Assembly: GCA_965228625.1 (NCBI GenBank)
Contig: OZ245829.1
Location: 4,588,001 to 4,652,000, forward strand
Direction of reading: 5' to 3'
Source of the DNA: UBA2767 sp965228625
GTDB taxonomy: Bacteria; Pseudomonadota; Alphaproteobacteria; Rhizobiales; Methyloligellaceae
DNA: 64,000 nucleotides
This document shows, in pieces, positions 1-11,051 of this stretch. The notes beneath the pieces were generated by a model that saw nothing but the letters and a program-made list of their open reading frames with translations, searched no databases and was not told the DNA's origin. Position numbers and translations under genes: made by a program. Each line of letters begins with the position of its first letter. Position 1 is the stretch's first letter.

Positions 1-439
<439 letters not shown>

Positions 440-520
440 TGTGCACTTACGCCTCAGGGCTTGCTCCGGATTAGACCGGCGCGCCCTCGGGCACAAGATG
501 GCACAACTCACATGTCAACA

Positions 521-546
521 GAAAGGCGGCCCGGGGGCCGCCTTTC
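521..546 (-). terminator. Hairpin terminator after the MAPEG gene
   Basis: A perfect 11-bp inverted repeat (521-531 GAAAGGCGGCC, 536-546 GGCCGCCTTTC) with a 4-nt loop lies 25 bases past the stop of the MAPEG gene and before uvrA. On the minus strand the stem ends in CTTTC followed by TGTTG, a weak T-run. It probably separates MAPEG transcription from uvrA. Confidence 0.6.
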
Positions 547-571
547 AACCAGTTGGGAATTGTGATCTCGG

Positions 572-1282
572 CTAGATGGGAATCGCGATCCCGGTGAGCA
601 TCCGCACCAGCAGCCAGATGAAGACACCGACCGTCGGGTAGAAGGTGAGGCCGAAGCCGAACGCCCTGAGGTAGGGGTTCTTGTGATAGCCAACCCAGAA
701 CAGGACGCGTCCGATCAGGAACAGCGACGTCAGGATCGGGATCGAGTGGCCTTCCATGTGTGGCGCATAGAGCGCGATGCCGCCAAGGCCGACCACGAAC
801 AGGATGAACTGTTCGGTCGTGTTAAGGATGAAACGGGTGTTGATGTCGAGGGCCGAGTTGGGCTTGACCTTCTGCCCGACCCACATGTCCGGATTGAGCC
901 GCTGCGCGGCAACGATGGCGATGGCGAGCACGGCCGGCAGCACCGCGTAGATCGAGCACTGGATCATCAGCACCAGCCGGTCGATCGCCGTCCACGACTC
1001 CGGCCGCCACTCGATGATCTGCTTCATGCCGATGTAATAGACCAGCGCAAACAGCCAGTTACCGATGAGAACTTTCACGAACGGCCAGGTTTTGCGCGAG
1101 AAGCCGAACGGCCCCCGGCCCATGATGCGGGCGCGCTCTTTCTGGCGTTTGCGTCGTGCTTCGGGACTCATAAAGTCTCCGCTTTCAAGGTCGACCGGTT
1201 CTGCGGAGTCGGCCCGGCCTTCGGGCGCGGACCCGGTCTGAGCTATTTGCCGCTCATAAGCAATGGCAGCCGTGTTGGCCAT
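572..1282 (-). CDS. MAPEG-family membrane protein
   Basis: The 236-residue protein has a hydrophilic N-terminus of about 70 residues with a basic stretch (RRKRQKERAR), then four hydrophobic segments. The region NTTEQFILFVVGLGG, followed by FLIGRVLFWVGYHKNPYLRA, is typical of MAPEG proteins (membrane-associated proteins in eicosanoid and glutathione metabolism). In bacteria these are usually uncharacterised glutathione-transferase-like enzymes, so no substrate can be assigned. The gene sits between uvrA and ssb, where alphaproteobacteria usually have only an intergenic region. It is transcribed away from ssb, from a region holding a LexA box. Family assignment is good; function is unknown. Confidence 0.85.
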   Translation of the reverse strand: MANTAAIAYERQIAQTGSAPEGRADSAEPVDLESGDFMSPEARRKRQKERARIMGRGPFGFSRKTWPFVKVLIGNWLFALVYYIGMKQIIEWRPESWTAIDRLVLMIQCSIYAVLPAVLAIAIVAAQRLNPDMWVGQKVKPNSALDINTRFILNTTEQFILFVVGLGGIALYAPHMEGHSIPILTSLFLIGRVLFWVGYHKNPYLRAFGFGLTFYPTVGVFIWLLVRMLTGIAIPI

Positions 1283-1415
1283 GATTTTTCTCTCAAATGG
1301 TTGCTAAGGGGCTCGAAACGGGACACTTCGCGTGCAAGCGTTGCGTACGGGCCACAGTTCTCGCGCGGAGGGCGCGGAATAGCCATTGCATTGCGGCGAT
1401 CGTGTGTTTATACTG

Positions 1416-1430
1416 GAACATAACGTGAAC
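1416..1430. promoter_or_regulatory. LexA (SOS) box
   Basis: GAAC-N7-GAAC (GAACATAACGTGAAC) matches the direct-repeat LexA operator of alphaproteobacteria (GTTC-N7-GTTC on the other strand). It lies in the 385-base gap between the divergent MAPEG gene and ssb, 238 bases before the ssb start. The rest of that gap shows no coding sequence. The motif match is exact; that LexA binds here is inferred. Confidence 0.75.
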
Positions 1431-1667
1431 ATATGCGCATTTCTCGCAATTGTTACGCAAGTGTCATGCCGGATATGGGTTGTGGACAGGATTCGACAAG
1501 TGTGGACAGGAGCATAAGTGTTGTGGCGGTTTGTTCAGATGGCGGGCTAATCTGATCGCGATTCGAACGGGTGTGGCAGTTGCGGCGCCGGGAGATGCAG
1601 CGCTCTGCAGCCGATATGGGGGCTTCAGGGTTAACAAACGCTAAACGGAGCCGGAAAGGAACAGACA

Positions 1668-2141
1668 ATGGCCGGATCGGTCAACAAGGTGATTCTTATC
1701 GGAAATCTGGGCGCGGACCCGGAAATCAGAAGCACGCAGGACGGGCGCCCGGTCGCCAATCTGCGCGTCGCGACCACCGAGAGCTGGCGCGATAAGTCTT
1801 CGGGCGAGCGGCGTGAGCGGACCGAGTGGCACCGCGTCGTCATATTCAACGAAGGTCTATGCCGAATTGCCGAGCAATATCTGAGGAAGGGCTCCAAGGT
1901 TTACCTGGAAGGGCAGCTTCAGACCCGCAAGTGGGAGGATCAGAGCGGCCAGGAACGCTACACCACGGAAGTGGTGCTGCAGGGCTTCAACTCGTCGCTG
2001 ACCATGCTCGATTCACGCGCGAGCAGCGGTTCCGGCGACTATGCCGGATCGAACGGCAATGGCGGCAATTTCGGCAAGTCCGGGCCGATGGATTCCGGCG
2101 GGTCGTTCGACAAGGAAATCGACGACGAAATCCCGTTCTAG
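1668..2141 (+). CDS. ssb: Single-stranded DNA-binding protein SSB
   Basis: SSB coats single-stranded DNA and recruits repair and replication enzymes through its acidic C-terminal tip. The 157-residue product has an N-terminal OB fold (VNKVILIGNLGADPEIR, about residues 5-110), a Gly/Ser/Asn-rich linker (about 115-148) and the canonical tail DDEIPF. The start is ATG 1668, preceded by AAAGGA. Length and architecture are normal for the family. The LexA box upstream suggests SOS regulation. The tail is useful for comparison with the PIN-domain protein at 15556-16566, which ends DDNVPF. Confidence 0.98.
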   Translation: MAGSVNKVILIGNLGADPEIRSTQDGRPVANLRVATTESWRDKSSGERRERTEWHRVVIFNEGLCRIAEQYLRKGSKVYLEGQLQTRKWEDQSGQERYTTEVVLQGFNSSLTMLDSRASSGSGDYAGSNGNGGNFGKSGPMDSGGSFDKEIDDEIPF

Positions 2142-2195
2142 GGTTGCGCGGTCTTTATTGGGCCCGTTGATCGTCGGCGTCCGGCGCCGTGGGCG

Positions 2196-2675
2196 TCAGT
2201 CCGGCTCCCGGCCAAAACGCACGGCGTCATCGGGAATCACGACTCCGGGGAGCTTGCGGTCCGTCCAGATGTGAACGGCGGACGCGATGTCGGGCGGTTC
2301 GTCGAACGAGCCGCCCTTTATGCTGATGGTCTCGGCCGTCTCCTTGTCGCCGTGCCACACGCGCGATCCGCATTCCGGACAGAAGAAGCACGCGATCGTC
2401 CGTCCGCTGTCGGCGACGCGCGACCAGCGCTTCAGCTCCCCTTGAACCAGCCGGACGTCGGAGCTGCTCACGATCACTGAAATGCCGAAGGCGGATGCGG
2501 ATTGCTTCCGGCATTCGGCGCAGTGGCAGATATAGATGTCTTGCAGAGGTGCGGTAACCTCGTATCGAACGGCTCCACACTGGCAGCCACCAGTCATTAT
2601 CCGTTCAGTTATTGTCTGTTCGGTCATTGTCTGTTCGGTCATTGTCCGTTCGGTCGGCGTCCCGTCCATCGCCAT
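2196..2675 (-). CDS. GFA/CENP-V fold zinc protein (glutathione-dependent formaldehyde-activating family)
   Basis: The core begins MTGGCQCGAVRYEV and contains CHCAECRKQSASAF and FFCPECGSRVW, the cysteine pattern of the GFA/CENP-V zinc fold. Family members bind two zinc ions and sometimes glutathione; most have no proven activity. The start is uncertain. Four tandem 15-bp units (2596-2655) encode MTEQT-like repeats just before the conserved core, giving several possible ATGs (2675, 2642, 2597), none with a strong ribosome site. The gene lies downstream of a small membrane-protein gene and the CDF transporter on the same strand and may share their transcript. Confidence 0.8.
   Translation of the reverse strand: MAMDGTPTERTMTEQTMTEQTITERIMTGGCQCGAVRYEVTAPLQDIYICHCAECRKQSASAFGISVIVSSSDVRLVQGELKRWSRVADSGRTIACFFCPECGSRVWHGDKETAETISIKGGSFDEPPDIASAVHIWTDRKLPGVVIPDDAVRFGREPD
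2596..2655. repeat. Four tandem 15-bp repeats
   Basis: Four consecutive 15-bp units (ATTGTCTGTTCGGTC and close variants) run from 2596 to 2655. Units 2 and 3 are identical. They are in frame at the start of the GFA-family gene, each encoding MTEQT or ITER-like residues on the minus strand. Being a multiple of three, changes in copy number would keep the frame. Confidence 0.9.
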
Positions 2676-2712
2676 GGTGCAGTGATCGAAACGCCCAGGC
2701 GGCAGACCATGG

Positions 2713-2808
2713 CTACTTGCGCCCCTTCCACCAGGCCCACAGGTAACCGAGAAGCATATAGACGACGATGACCAGAAGGGCGGCTGCAATCCACTCGTAG
2801 TACATCAT
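2713..2808 (-). CDS. 31-residue single-pass membrane protein
   Basis: A short ORF encodes 31 residues beginning MMYYEWIAAALLVIVVYMLL and ending WAWWKGRK. One hydrophobic helix of about 19 residues is followed by an aromatic and basic end, which predicts a C-terminus in the cytoplasm. A good ribosome site (AGGAG) lies 8 bases before the ATG at 2808. The gene sits 44 bases after the CDF transporter and before the GFA gene on the same strand, so it may be a small partner of the transporter or another membrane protein. No family is recognised. The ribosome site and composition support it being real. Confidence 0.65.
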   Translation of the reverse strand: MMYYEWIAAALLVIVVYMLLGYLWAWWKGRK

Positions 2809-2852
2809 CTCGTGTCCGCTCCTGCGTCTCTCGCAAGCCTCGCGAAGCCCGG

Positions 2853-3821
2853 CTAACCGTTTTTGCGCTCGGCCCGCTGAATGCGGCGCTCGGTCGCTTC
2901 TTCGCGGTCATGATCGCGCTCGGACTGGACCTCGATGAACAGGCGTTTGATGTCCGGAAAGCGCGCCTTGATGTCCTTCTCCAGCTTGTAGATCGTCTGC
3001 TCCACCCGTCCCGCGCTCAACTCGTCATGAAAATCGAGGCTGAGCGCCAGCAGAATGTCGTTGGGCGCCAGGTGCATGGTGCGCATCTCGTTGATATGGC
3101 GCACGGCGTTCGAGCGCCCGACAATGCCGCGCACGCCCTGCCTGAGTCCGCGGCTCGCCGCCTCGCCGATCAGCAGGCCCTTGGTCTCGTAGGCGAGCAG
3201 CGAGGCGGTGCCGGCGAGGATGATGCCGATCACGACTGAGGCGGCGCCGTCGGCCCAGGCGATGTCCAGCATGTCGGCGCAGGCGACGCCGATCAGCGCG
3301 GCGATCAACCCCAGCATGGCTGCCGTGTCCTCGAACAGCACCGTGAAGATGGTCGGGTCCTTGGAGCGCTGGACGGCTTCGAAAATGCCGAAATTGCCGC
3401 GCACCTTGCCGAACTCCTTGTAGGCGATCCACCAGGCGACCGCCTCGAACACCATGGCGAGCCCCAGCACGATGTAGTTGATGTAAGGCGACGTGATCGG
3501 GTGGGGATGGAGCAGCTTCTGGATGCCTTCGTAGAACGAGATACCGGCGCCAAGGCCGAAGATGAGAATGGCGACGACAAAACTCCAGAAGTAGATCTCC
3601 GAGCCGTAACCGAACGGGTGGGCGGCGTCGGGCGGGCGCTTAGAGCGCTTGATGCCGTGAAGCAGAAGGCCCTGGTTGCCGGTGTCCACGACCGAATGCA
3701 CCGCCTCGGAGAACATGGCGGACGATCCGGTGATGGTTGCGGCGATGAACTTCGTGATGGCGATGAGGCCGTTGCCCACGAGGGCGGCGTAGATGACCTT
3801 TTTCGATCCCTTCGCAGCCAT
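2853..3821 (-). CDS. Cation diffusion facilitator (CDF) family transporter
   Basis: CDF proteins export divalent metals such as zinc from the cytoplasm in exchange for protons. The 322-residue product has six predicted membrane helices, the transport-site motif AVHSVVDTGNQ in helix 2 (His-x3-Asp) and a second conserved site FEDTAAMLGL in helix 5. A cytoplasmic C-terminal domain (about residues 220-300) is followed by a charged tail. Glu-Asp in place of the usual helix-5 His-x3-Asp, together with DPTIFTVLFEDTAA, resembles the SLC30A9-like branch. The metal cannot be fixed from sequence. It starts 3 bases after the PLP enzyme gene upstream, so the two are probably cotranscribed. Confidence 0.9.
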   Translation of the reverse strand: MAAKGSKKVIYAALVGNGLIAITKFIAATITGSSAMFSEAVHSVVDTGNQGLLLHGIKRSKRPPDAAHPFGYGSEIYFWSFVVAILIFGLGAGISFYEGIQKLLHPHPITSPYINYIVLGLAMVFEAVAWWIAYKEFGKVRGNFGIFEAVQRSKDPTIFTVLFEDTAAMLGLIAALIGVACADMLDIAWADGAASVVIGIILAGTASLLAYETKGLLIGEAASRGLRQGVRGIVGRSNAVRHINEMRTMHLAPNDILLALSLDFHDELSAGRVEQTIYKLEKDIKARFPDIKRLFIEVQSERDHDREEATERRIQRAERKNG

Positions 3822-3824
3822 GCC

Positions 3825-4955
3825 CTACCAGCCGTTGACCCGTGGCCAGGTTTCCGCGATTTCCCCGTCACGCACCACGTCGTAGGCGTCGTAGGCGGCA
3901 CAGGTCATGCAGGTGTGTACCGGCATGACGCGGACCTGCGCGCCGACCGGCAACCGGTCAAACCAGGCCTCGTCCGGCACCGGCACGATGCCGTGTTCCT
4001 GATACACCTTGTCCACGCTGAGCCCTTCATGCCGCGCGAGCGTGTCCGCATCGCACAGATAGCCGTATCTGGTGTCCGGGGCGAAGGTGTTGGAGCTGTC
4101 GTCCTTCGACAGGGCCAGCGCACCGGAATCGAGGACGAGGCTCTGTCCGGCGCGGTTGTGGCCGATGACGGTCGCGAGCACCGTGACCGCGATGTCGTCG
4201 AGGGTGCAGATGTTGCGCGAATACTGCGCCAGATCCCAGAACAGATAGACGCCGGCGCGCGCTTCGGTGACGCCGTCGAGGTGACGGGCGTACAGGACGG
4301 TCGGCGTCGACCCGACGCTGACGATCCGGCAGTCATGGCCCGCCGCGCGCAGCGCCTCGGCCGAGTCGACGGCTGCCGCACGTTCCACCTCGGCCAGGTC
4401 GGCGATCTTCTCCGGGTCGTCGAGCGCGTAGGAATGTCCCGCATGGGTCATGACGCCGGCGAGCTTGAGGTTCTTCGACGTGGCTAACGCGCCGGCGATG
4501 GCCAGAAGCTCCGGAGATGCGGGCTGGACGCCCGAACGATGTTCGCCGCAGTCGATCTCGATCAGGAAATCGAACGTGGCGCCGAGCTCGTCCGCTTTCG
4601 CATCCGCCGCCTCGACCAGGTCCACGCTGTCCGTCGCGAGAATAACGCGCGCCTGGGTGTCGCGCTGGATGCGGTCGGCATGGGCCAGTTTCGTCGGGGC
4701 GGTCGCGGCCGCGCACAGGATGTCCGTGTATCCGGCTTCGGCGAAAGCCTCCGCCTCGCGCAGCGTGGAAACAGTGATGGGACCCGCCTTGTCGGGAACG
4801 GCGCACTCTGCGACCTTCACGGACTTGGGCGTCTTCAAATGCGGGCGCAGTGTCACGCCGAGTTCGGCACACCGGGCGGCCATGGTGTCGATGTTCCTCT
4901 GCAGCCGCTCCGGGTCGAGCAGCAGGCGAGGGGTCTCCGCGTCGGTTATTCTCAT
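3825..4955 (-). CDS. Fold-type III PLP enzyme, D-threonine aldolase / D-serine dehydratase-like
   Basis: The 376-residue protein belongs to the alanine-racemase-like fold. The PLP lysine is expected in TLRPHLKTPKSVKVAE (about residue 41). A Zn-site motif PVHTC near residue 349, with His and Cys two apart, resembles D-serine dehydratase more than D-threonine aldolase, which has Asp at the second ligand. Members use a metal to break down D-serine, D-threonine or 3-hydroxyaspartate; the substrate here is undetermined. The gene is first in a run with the CDF transporter downstream. Family is secure; substrate is not. Confidence 0.85.
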   Translation of the reverse strand: MRITDAETPRLLLDPERLQRNIDTMAARCAELGVTLRPHLKTPKSVKVAECAVPDKAGPITVSTLREAEAFAEAGYTDILCAAATAPTKLAHADRIQRDTQARVILATDSVDLVEAADAKADELGATFDFLIEIDCGEHRSGVQPASPELLAIAGALATSKNLKLAGVMTHAGHSYALDDPEKIADLAEVERAAAVDSAEALRAAGHDCRIVSVGSTPTVLYARHLDGVTEARAGVYLFWDLAQYSRNICTLDDIAVTVLATVIGHNRAGQSLVLDSGALALSKDDSSNTFAPDTRYGYLCDADTLARHEGLSVDKVYQEHGIVPVPDEAWFDRLPVGAQVRVMPVHTCMTCAAYDAYDVVRDGEIAETWPRVNGW

Positions 4956-5120
4956 GGGCAGTGCCGGACGAGGCTGAATGCGGTTGTGCGTATGCGCGAC
5001 CCTAGATCACGTTTGCCTCGGGTGGAACTACAAACGAGACAAACGTGATCGACATTGGTCTTCTGCGGTGGCCGGGAGATGTTAGATTGCATGACCTCAC
5101 CGGAACGGGAGTTCGGCTGG

Positions 5121-5504
5121 ATGATCAGACATTGGAAAAGCATGTGTGCCGCGGGCGTTGGCCTGTGCTTCGCGTTGATGCCGGTGCACGGGCATTCCGG
5201 CGAAGCCGACGTCGTCGGCGTCAAGATCATCAAGGAGGGAACCGGCACGTACCGCTTCGACGTGACCGTCCGCCACGCCGATGAGGGGTGGAACCACTAT
5301 GCCGACGCATGGGAGGTGGTCGGTCCCGACGGGACCGTTCTGGGCACCCGCAAACTGGCGCATCCGCACGAAAACGAGCAGCCCTTTACCCGTTCCTTGC
5401 CGGGCGTACGCATCCCGGAAGGTGTCAACGAGGTGACCGTTCGCGCCCACGATTCGGTGCACAAATGGGGCGGAGCGGAGATGCGCGTACAGGTTCCGCA
5501 ATAG
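5121..5504 (+). CDS. Periplasmic protein of unknown function
   Basis: The chosen start (ATG 5121, after GGGAG) gives 127 residues with a signal peptide (MIRHWKSMCAAGVGLCFALM, cleaved near PVHGHSGEA). The mature part is about 100 residues, mostly predicted beta, and ends HDSVHKWGGAEMRVQVPQ. It resembles small secreted beta-sandwich proteins of alphaproteobacteria that carry a conserved VRAHDSVHxWGG-like end. An upstream ATG at 5091 is also possible. No enzymatic motif is seen. It stands alone between the PLP enzyme gene (divergent) and gyrA. Confidence 0.7.
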   Translation: MIRHWKSMCAAGVGLCFALMPVHGHSGEADVVGVKIIKEGTGTYRFDVTVRHADEGWNHYADAWEVVGPDGTVLGTRKLAHPHENEQPFTRSLPGVRIPEGVNEVTVRAHDSVHKWGGAEMRVQVPQ

Positions 5505-5738
5505 GGGCCTGGCGACGTGATTGCGCGCTTACCGTAAGTAATTGATTTAGAACATAAAATTATGCAGTTGAACGGCCGTTTTTCTGCGCGCTGACGTTGC
5601 GGTTGGGCACCGATATCGGCTATAATAATGGTCACTTCTCACGGTGTTCCGCTCCCTCCTCGCAAACCGAAGCGCGCGCAGCCCATTGACTGCTCAGGGA
5701 GCCGGTTTCGCGCCAGAAACAAGATGCGGGCTTAAGCC

Positions 5739-8516
<2,778 letters not shown>

Positions 8517-8582
8517 CCTTTTGCGCCGCTGCGGGCTTGGTGTGGCGGCAGCCAACTCTGGTCAGGAAGGTCTTGCGGTCCC

Positions 8583-9194
8583 ATGAACTTCGAACTCTTC
8601 ACGGCTTTCGTTCTCATCAGCGCCATACTGATCGTGTCGCCCGGACCCATCGTCACGCTCGTGATTGCCACCGGTGCGACCCGGGGCGTTCGCGCGGCCC
8701 TCGTGACCGTCGCGGGCACGGCGGTCGGCAACGGCGTTCTGATCGCGGCAATCGCGCTGGGGCTGAGCTGGGTGCTGAACCACTCCGCCGTGCTGTTCGA
8801 AGTGCTGCGGTGGGCCGGCGCCGCCTACCTGATCTGGCTCGGCATTCAGGCGTGGCGGTCCGGCGACAGTGTTCCGGAGAAGCCCGTTACGCCGACCAAG
8901 GTGGATTTCGTCCGCGGCTTCTGGGTTGCCATCTTCAATCCCAAGACCATCGCATTCTTCACGGCCTTTCTGCCGCAATTCGTCGACCCCGCGCTCCCGG
9001 CACAATTCCAGTTGCTTGTCATGAGCGCGGTATTCGTCGCCATGGCCTCCATGCTTGATGCGGGGTGGGGCATTGCGGCCGGACTTGGCCGTGCCTGGTT
9101 CGTCGCGCCGTCGCGCGCCAGGCTGCTTGCGCGCGTTTCGGGCTCGGTTCTCATTGGCGGCGGTCTCTGGCTCGCCCTGACACGACGGGCCTGA
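8583..9194 (+). CDS. LysE/RhtB family amino-acid exporter
   Basis: The 203-residue protein shows the RhtB/LysE pattern: an N-terminal helix with SPGPIVTLVIATGATRGVRAAL, then AGAAYLIWLGIQAWR and FWVAIFNPKTIAFFTAFLPQFV. Six membrane helices are expected. The family exports amino acids such as homoserine, threonine or lysine from the cytoplasm; the substrate cannot be told from sequence. It starts 66 bases after gyrA and 24 bases before coaD on the same strand, so it may be transcribed with coaD. Confidence 0.88.
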   Translation: MNFELFTAFVLISAILIVSPGPIVTLVIATGATRGVRAALVTVAGTAVGNGVLIAAIALGLSWVLNHSAVLFEVLRWAGAAYLIWLGIQAWRSGDSVPEKPVTPTKVDFVRGFWVAIFNPKTIAFFTAFLPQFVDPALPAQFQLLVMSAVFVAMASMLDAGWGIAAGLGRAWFVAPSRARLLARVSGSVLIGGGLWLALTRRA

Positions 9195-9218
9195 CGCGCC
9201 ACCCCGGAAAGGAATTCC

Positions 9219-9719
9219 ATGGCCCATATCGGCTTCTACCCCGGCAGCTTCGATCCGCTGACCGTCGGCCACCTGGACATCATCGAACGGGCGGCGAACT
9301 TCGTCGACCGGCTCGTCATTGCCGTGGGCGTGCACCACGGCAAGAAGCCGCTGTTCACGGTGGAGGACCGGGTCAGGATGATCGAGGCCGAGGTCGCGGA
9401 GCTCGCGAAGAAGACCGGGACCGAGATCGACGTCGAGACGTTCGACAAGCTGACCGTCGACGCCGCGCGCGCGGCCGGCGCGAATGTCATCATTCGCGGA
9501 TTGCGGGATTCAGGCGACTTCGATTACGAGATGCAGATGGCGGGCATGAACGGCACCATGGCGCCGGACATCGAGACGGTGTTTCTCGCTTCGTCGCCGC
9601 AGGTCCGCCATATCGCGGGCACGCTTGTGCGCCAGATTGCATCCATGGGTGGTAATGCGTCCGCATTCGTGCCGGATTCGGTGGCCGCGCGTCTCAGGGA
9701 CCGCTTCGGCAACGCGTGA
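9219..9719 (+). CDS. coaD: Phosphopantetheine adenylyltransferase
   Basis: CoaD transfers AMP from ATP to 4'-phosphopantetheine, the penultimate step of coenzyme A synthesis. The 166-residue product has the nucleotidyltransferase start GFYPGSFDPLTVGHLDIIER with the T/HxGH motif (TVGH), the second motif RGLRDSGDFDYEMQMAGMN and the final motif FLASSPQVRHIAGT. Length is normal. A ribosome site (GGAAAGGAA) precedes ATG 9219. The gene leads into two cyclophilin genes and queA-tgt, a familiar alphaproteobacterial order. Confidence 0.97.
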   Translation: MAHIGFYPGSFDPLTVGHLDIIERAANFVDRLVIAVGVHHGKKPLFTVEDRVRMIEAEVAELAKKTGTEIDVETFDKLTVDAARAAGANVIIRGLRDSGDFDYEMQMAGMNGTMAPDIETVFLASSPQVRHIAGTLVRQIASMGGNASAFVPDSVAARLRDRFGNA

Positions 9720-9773
9720 AACGTCTGCACCACCATATCTATCTCGAAAGACAAAACTCCAAGGCAGGTTCCC

Positions 9774-10367
9774 ATGACAATGCTGAAAAAGATTGTGCTC
9801 GTTCTCGCCGTCAGCCTGTTCACCGCGGGCGCCGCGTTGGCTCAAGCGCCGGCGCTCGACAAGGAGAACATTCTCTACATCGATACCAAGGACGGCCGCA
9901 TCGCCATCCAGCTCCGCCCCGACCTCGCGCCGGGTCATGTGGCGCGGGTGAAGAAGCTGGCCCGGGAGGGGTTCTACGACGGCGTCGTGTTCCATCGCGT
10001 GCTCGACGGGTTCATGGCGCAGACGGGCGACCCGGAAGGAACCGGCATGGGCGGCTCGAAGTATCCGGACCTGAAGGCCGAGTTTTCCCAGACCCCCTTC
10101 AAGCGCGGGACGGTCGGCGCGGCGCGCACGCGGGATCCGAACAGCGCGAACTCCCAGTTCTTCATCGTGCTCGATGAATCCTCCCATCTGAACGGACAGT
10201 ATACGGTGTGGGGAGAGGTCATCCGCGGCATGGACCGGGTCGATGCGATCAAGAAGGGCGACCGGCGCCGCAACGGACTTGTCACCAATCCGGACAAGAT
10301 GGTGAAGGTCACCGTCGCCGCCGACGCCAAGGATCATTCGGTCCTGAAGGAACCGGCAAGCCGTTAG
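9774..10367 (+). CDS. Exported cyclophilin-type peptidyl-prolyl isomerase
   Basis: The 197-residue protein begins with a signal peptide (MTMLKKIVLVLAVSLFTAGA, cleaved near AALAQAP), followed by a cyclophilin domain with FYDGVVFHRVLDGFMAQTGDP and SQFFIVLDESSHLNGQYTVWGEV. It should accelerate proline cis-trans isomerisation of proteins in the periplasm. The next gene encodes a cytosolic cyclophilin of the same type, so the pair looks like a duplication in which one copy gained an export signal. A C-terminal stretch KGDRRRNGLVTNPDKM is slightly longer than in the cytosolic copy. Confidence 0.95.
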   Translation: MTMLKKIVLVLAVSLFTAGAALAQAPALDKENILYIDTKDGRIAIQLRPDLAPGHVARVKKLAREGFYDGVVFHRVLDGFMAQTGDPEGTGMGGSKYPDLKAEFSQTPFKRGTVGAARTRDPNSANSQFFIVLDESSHLNGQYTVWGEVIRGMDRVDAIKKGDRRRNGLVTNPDKMVKVTVAADAKDHSVLKEPASR

Positions 10368-10548
10368 GGCTTTCTCGACCAAATCCGGGTCAATTCCGTT
10401 TCCCGATTGGCGGGCGTTCGGACCGTACGAACCGGCGCGTAGATCTGCGTCTTCTGCCTGATGCCTTGACGCGCGCGGTGCGCTCGCTCATCACTGTCGC
10501 TCATGTGACACACGGCCCCCCGGGGGTCCCAGAAAGCGAGCGAAGAAT

Positions 10549-11019
10549 ATGGCAACGAACGATCCCGAAAACACACTGATCATGGAAACGACGCAAGGTC
10601 CGGTCACCATCGAATTGCGCCCCGACCTCGCGCCAAACCACTGCGCGCGCATCAAGGAGCTTGCACGCGACAAGTTCTATGACGGCATCGTCTTTCACAG
10701 GGTGATCGACGGGTTCATGGCGCAGACCGGCTGCCCTCAGGGAACGGGTACCGGCGGCTCGGGCCAGAACCTGAAGGCCGAGTTCAACGACGAGCCGCAC
10801 GTTCGCGGCACCGCGTCCATGGCCCGCGCGGCGAACCCGGACAGCGCCGACAGCCAGTTCTTCATCTGCTTTGCGGACGCCCCGTTCCTCAACCGGGAGT
10901 ACACGGTCTGGGGCAAGGTCGTGGACGGCATGGACAATGTCGACAAGATCAAGCGCGGCGAGCCCGTTTCGGATCCGGACAAGATCATCTCCATGCGGGT
11001 CGCGGCCGACGCCGAGTGA
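10549..11019 (+). CDS. ppiB: Cytosolic cyclophilin-type peptidyl-prolyl isomerase
   Basis: The 156-residue product lacks a signal peptide and consists of a single cyclophilin domain: FYDGIVFHRVIDGFMAQTGCP, DSQFFICFADAPFLNREYTVWG and GMDNVDKIKRGEPVSDPDKI. It should isomerise prolyl bonds in the cytoplasm. It follows the exported cyclophilin by 181 bases, a gap with no recognisable gene, and precedes queA by 32 bases. It clearly resembles its neighbour along the whole domain. Confidence 0.96.
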   Translation: MATNDPENTLIMETTQGPVTIELRPDLAPNHCARIKELARDKFYDGIVFHRVIDGFMAQTGCPQGTGTGGSGQNLKAEFNDEPHVRGTASMARAANPDSADSQFFICFADAPFLNREYTVWGKVVDGMDNVDKIKRGEPVSDPDKIISMRVAADAE

Positions 11020-11051
11020 CCGAGCGGCCGTGAGCGGCGCGGAAGACCCAC

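Noticed and set aside
2601..2655. Repeated GTTC elements as LexA boxes
   Set aside because: The GTTC copies are spaced by 11 bases as part of a 15-bp coding repeat, not by the 7 bases that LexA needs.
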